NCBI RefSeq assembly: GCF_021032705.1
Contig: NZ_JAHVXI010000005.1
Span: 124,001 to 188,000, forward strand
Origin: Psychroserpens luteolus
GTDB lineage: Bacteria; Bacteroidota; Bacteroidia; Flavobacteriales; Flavobacteriaceae
Length of the DNA stretch: 64,000 nucleotides
Reading direction: 5' to 3'
Made by a program: the position numbers and the translations under genes
The notes under the pieces: model-generated
Database searches by the model: none
Told to the model about the DNA's origin: nothing
The model's input: the letters and a program-made list of their open reading frames with translations, nothing else
Part shown: positions 61,364 to 64,000 of the stretch, in pieces
Layout: the number at the start of each line of letters is the position of its first letter
Numbering within the stretch: the stretch's first letter is position 1

Positions 61364-62617
61364 CTACATTCCTGTTCTAATAGCCTCTACTGGATCTAAT
61401 CGAGATGCCGATATCGCAGGAATAACACCAGATATTAAGCCTATCAATGAAGATAACCCGAATCCTAAAAATATATTAGTGAATGACAGTACAAAAGAAA
61501 AATCTTGAATAGCAGCATTGGCAATTAATGAGCCAAGCCACACCATGACTACACCAATCAAACCACCAAGAAGCGACAAAATCACAGCTTCAAATAGAAA
61601 CTGAAATAAAATAAATCTATTCTTAGCACCCAAGGATTTTTGAATACCAATAAGGTTTGTACGTTCTCTTACACTCACAAACATAATATTAGCGATGCCA
61701 AAGCCACCAACCAATAGAGAAAATCCACTTATAATCCAACCAATAATATTCAATGTTGAAATAATACCATCTATGGCATCTTGTAATCCTGAGATTACAC
61801 TAATGAAAAATGAATCTATTTCATCAGGTTTCAAACCGCGTCTGGCTCTCATTTTTTGAACCACATCTGCCTTCAATTCATCAACATCTGCATTACCTTT
61901 AGGCTTTATAATCACAATATGATTCATGTTTTTATTGTTATCGCCATAACGATTTCTCACATAATTTGCTGGCAGAAAAATAGAAATATCATTACTATCA
62001 CCAAACAATCCAGACCCTTGCTTTTTAACAACTCCTATTACTGTAAATTTTTGACCATACAATCTTACTTTTTTACCAATAGGTTCTAATTCGCCAAAAA
62101 GTGAATTCGCAATTTCATCTCCTATAACAATAACAGGTTTACCAGTATTCGATTCTGATTCACTATAAAAACGACCCTTAGAAAACTGTAACGCTTGAAT
62201 ATCATCAAATTCATCACTTACCACAACCGTATTAACACTACTCACAGTATTTGATTCATACCTAACCGTCTCTCGTCTCACAAATAACTGATAGGCAACA
62301 TGCTCGGCATCTGAAAGCGATGATTTTAAATACTTATATTCATTGTAGGAGACTTCAGGAAACTGTAAACGTTTCCATCTTGGTACATTACTAGGGCCAA
62401 ACGAAAATTTCGCTAAATACATCGTATTACTGTCCAAACCGCTCAACTGTTCTTTTATATCTCTATCTAAAGAATCAACGGCAGCTAGCACTGCAATGAT
62501 TGAAAAAATACCAATAGTGATTCCCAAAAGCGACAAAAACGTACGAAGCTTATTATTACGTAATGCATTGATGGCAAAAGAAAAACTTTCCTTAAATAAC
62601 CTTAAATAAACGAGCAT
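61364..62617 (-). CDS. ABC transporter permease, MacB/FtsX type (copy 1)
   Basis: A 417-residue paralogue of the permease at 60026, same layout, with a diverged periplasmic domain (FPEVSYNEYKYLKSSLSD versus FPQAEHDDYQFIERNVPD). The membrane parts are strongly conserved, so the pair arose by tandem duplication and may form a heterodimer. They lie 90 nt apart in one direction. Confidence 0.9.
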   Translation of the reverse strand: MLVYLRLFKESFSFAINALRNNKLRTFLSLLGITIGIFSIIAVLAAVDSLDRDIKEQLSGLDSNTMYLAKFSFGPSNVPRWKRLQFPEVSYNEYKYLKSSLSDAEHVAYQLFVRRETVRYESNTVSSVNTVVVSDEFDDIQALQFSKGRFYSESESNTGKPVIVIGDEIANSLFGELEPIGKKVRLYGQKFTVIGVVKKQGSGLFGDSNDISIFLPANYVRNRYGDNNKNMNHIVIIKPKGNADVDELKADVVQKMRARRGLKPDEIDSFFISVISGLQDAIDGIISTLNIIGWIISGFSLLVGGFGIANIMFVSVRERTNLIGIQKSLGAKNRFILFQFLFEAVILSLLGGLIGVVMVWLGSLIANAAIQDFSFVLSFTNIFLGFGLSSLIGLISGVIPAISASRLDPVEAIRTGM

Positions 62618-62794
62618 TCTATGGGATTGGTTTTTTGAAATTGAAAGATACTAGGTTTTCAACAATTTATTGTTACAAAAAACTTAAATAAACTACTATT
62701 TCCATTTACATTAACTCTTGATATTGCGTATTTTTGGGCTTTAATTTTTCACAACTTCGATTAATAACCGAAACACAACGACAACAACACAACA

Positions 62795-64000
62795 ATGAGC
62801 AACAACAAAACCATTAAATCTGCTTTAATTTCAGTTTTTAGCAAAGACGGATTAGAACCTATTGTTAAACAACTTGATCAGCAAAATGTAACCATTTATT
62901 CTACAGGTGGTACAGAAAAATTCATTAAAGACTTAGGCATAAATGTCGTGCCTGTTGAAGATGTTACTTCCTATCCTTCTATTTTGGGCGGACGCGTAAA
63001 AACATTGCACCCAAAAGTATTTGGAGGTATTTTAAACCGACAAAATAACGAAAGTGATGTTGCAGAATTAGTTGACTTTGATATTCCTCAAATCGATTTA
63101 GTTATTGTTGATTTATATCCTTTTGAAAAAACAGTAGCTTCAGGCGCTTCCAACCAAGATATTATTGAAAAAATTGATATTGGTGGTATTTCATTGATTA
63201 GGGCTGCTGCCAAAAATTATGCAGATGTGATTTGTGTATCTTCTGTAGATGACTATTCTGAATTTCTAGACCTTCTGAAATCTCAAAACGGAGAAACTTC
63301 TGAAGCCGACAGAAAACGATTTGCAGCTAAGGCTTTTAATGTATCATCACATTACGATTCTGCAATTTTTAATTATTTCAATGCAGATCATGAGATTGCT
63401 TCACTTAAAATTAGTGAAACAAATGGACAAGTATTGCGTTATGGTGAGAATCCACATCAACGCGGATTTTTCTTCGGAAATTTTGACGACTTGTTTACTA
63501 AACTCCACGGAAAAGCATTAAGCTATAACAACCTTTTAGATGTTGATGCAGCTGTTAATCTAATGAACGAGTTTAAAGGTGAAGCACCAACCTTTGCTAT
63601 ATTGAAACACAACAATGCTTGTGGTTTTGCACAGCGTGACACGATTCATCAAGCTTATGTAGACGCACTAGCTGGTGATCCTGTTTCTGCATTTGGTGGT
63701 ATCTTGATTGCCAATACTGAAATTGATAAAGCAACCGCCGAAAAAATACATTCTTTATTCTGTGAAGTTGTTATTGCTCCTTCATTTTCTAAAGAAGCGC
63801 TGGAGATTTTAAAAGGAAAAAAGAATCGAATACTTTTAATTCTACATGATATAGAGTTTCCAAAAACTACTGTAAGAACCTGTCTAAATGGTGTTCTAGT
63901 CCAAGATAGAGATAACAAAACCGATAGCACTGCAGATTTAACGCATGTAACCAACAATAAACCTACTGAAAATGAGTTAGAAGATTTGATATTTGCCTCA
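62795..64000 (+). CDS. purH: Bifunctional AICAR formyltransferase/IMP cyclohydrolase PurH, partial
   Basis: The frame is open from ATG 62795 to the right edge (402 codons). The N-terminal IMP cyclohydrolase domain shows KSALISVFSKDGL, STGGTEKFIKD and GGRVKTLHPKVFGGIL; the AICAR transformylase domain begins at RYGENPHQ with the catalytic KHNNACG. It performs the last two steps of purine synthesis. The C-terminal part lies outside the window. Confidence 0.96.
   Translation, partial: MSNNKTIKSALISVFSKDGLEPIVKQLDQQNVTIYSTGGTEKFIKDLGINVVPVEDVTSYPSILGGRVKTLHPKVFGGILNRQNNESDVAELVDFDIPQIDLVIVDLYPFEKTVASGASNQDIIEKIDIGGISLIRAAAKNYADVICVSSVDDYSEFLDLLKSQNGETSEADRKRFAAKAFNVSSHYDSAIFNYFNADHEIASLKISETNGQVLRYGENPHQRGFFFGNFDDLFTKLHGKALSYNNLLDVDAAVNLMNEFKGEAPTFAILKHNNACGFAQRDTIHQAYVDALAGDPVSAFGGILIANTEIDKATAEKIHSLFCEVVIAPSFSKEALEILKGKKNRILLILHDIEFPKTTVRTCLNGVLVQDRDNKTDSTADLTHVTNNKPTENELEDLIFAS

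Overview
The window comes from an AT-rich chromosome of a gliding marine-type flavobacterium (Bacteroidota, probably Flavobacteriaceae). The evidence is a gldK-gldL-gldM-gldN cluster (type IX secretion and gliding motor), an exosortase F pair, a TonB-dependent receptor, a CPXCG protein, a DUF983 protein, lipoproteins with Bacteroidota-like lipoboxes and promoter -7 boxes of the form TAnnTTTG. Species cannot be read from the sequence alone.

Layout. Positions 1-5400 hold ordinary chromosomal genes: era (partial), an AraC regulator with a CPBP protease, a SpoU-type methyltransferase, a PD40 propeller protein, two VOC proteins and a membrane-anchored AraC regulator. Positions 5532-29480 form a large accessory island. 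Positions 29708-64000 return to core genes: initiator tRNA, ABC-F ATPase, gldKLMN, topA, miaB, a sigma-54 activator, lptE-secG-groESL, a metal-linked TonB receptor locus, exosortase F, two FtsX-like ABC permeases and the start of purH.

The island is the notable part. It reads as a chromosomal integron built on a non-canonical recombinase. A XerC/D-like tyrosine recombinase (5984-7111) is followed by an attI-like core (7179-7185) and 13 head-to-tail gene cassettes, separated by 12 intact attC-like sites of mostly 131-134 bp and one truncated site. The decisive signal is that the first 8-9 bases of every cassette (TTNNNN...) are the reverse complement of the bases ending that same cassette's R'' arm (...NNNNAA), while neighbouring cassettes use different bases. 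This is what one attC split at G/TT by recombination predicts. One 329-bp cassette is present twice with 100% identity, and the identity ends at the predicted crossover points.

Cassette cargo is rich in defence genes: a restriction-modification operon with a fused C5/N6 methyltransferase and an HNH nuclease (cassette 1); a four-gene system of HTH protein, C5 methyltransferase, dual-GHKL histidine-kinase-like ATPase and receiver-domain protein (cassette 5); a PutAbiC-like abortive infection protein (cassette 6); and a Septu-like ATPase/HNH pair (cassette 9). Other cassettes carry lipoproteins, small membrane proteins (one RDD), an HTH-membrane regulator with a serine hydrolase, and small proteins of unknown function. 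Small cassettes start translation within 2-30 nt of the recombination point and stop 4-12 nt before R'', so they probably depend on upstream transcription. Large cassettes carry their own promoters. The array ends in a broken attC next to a 15-bp copy of the 3' end of the initiator tRNA gene.
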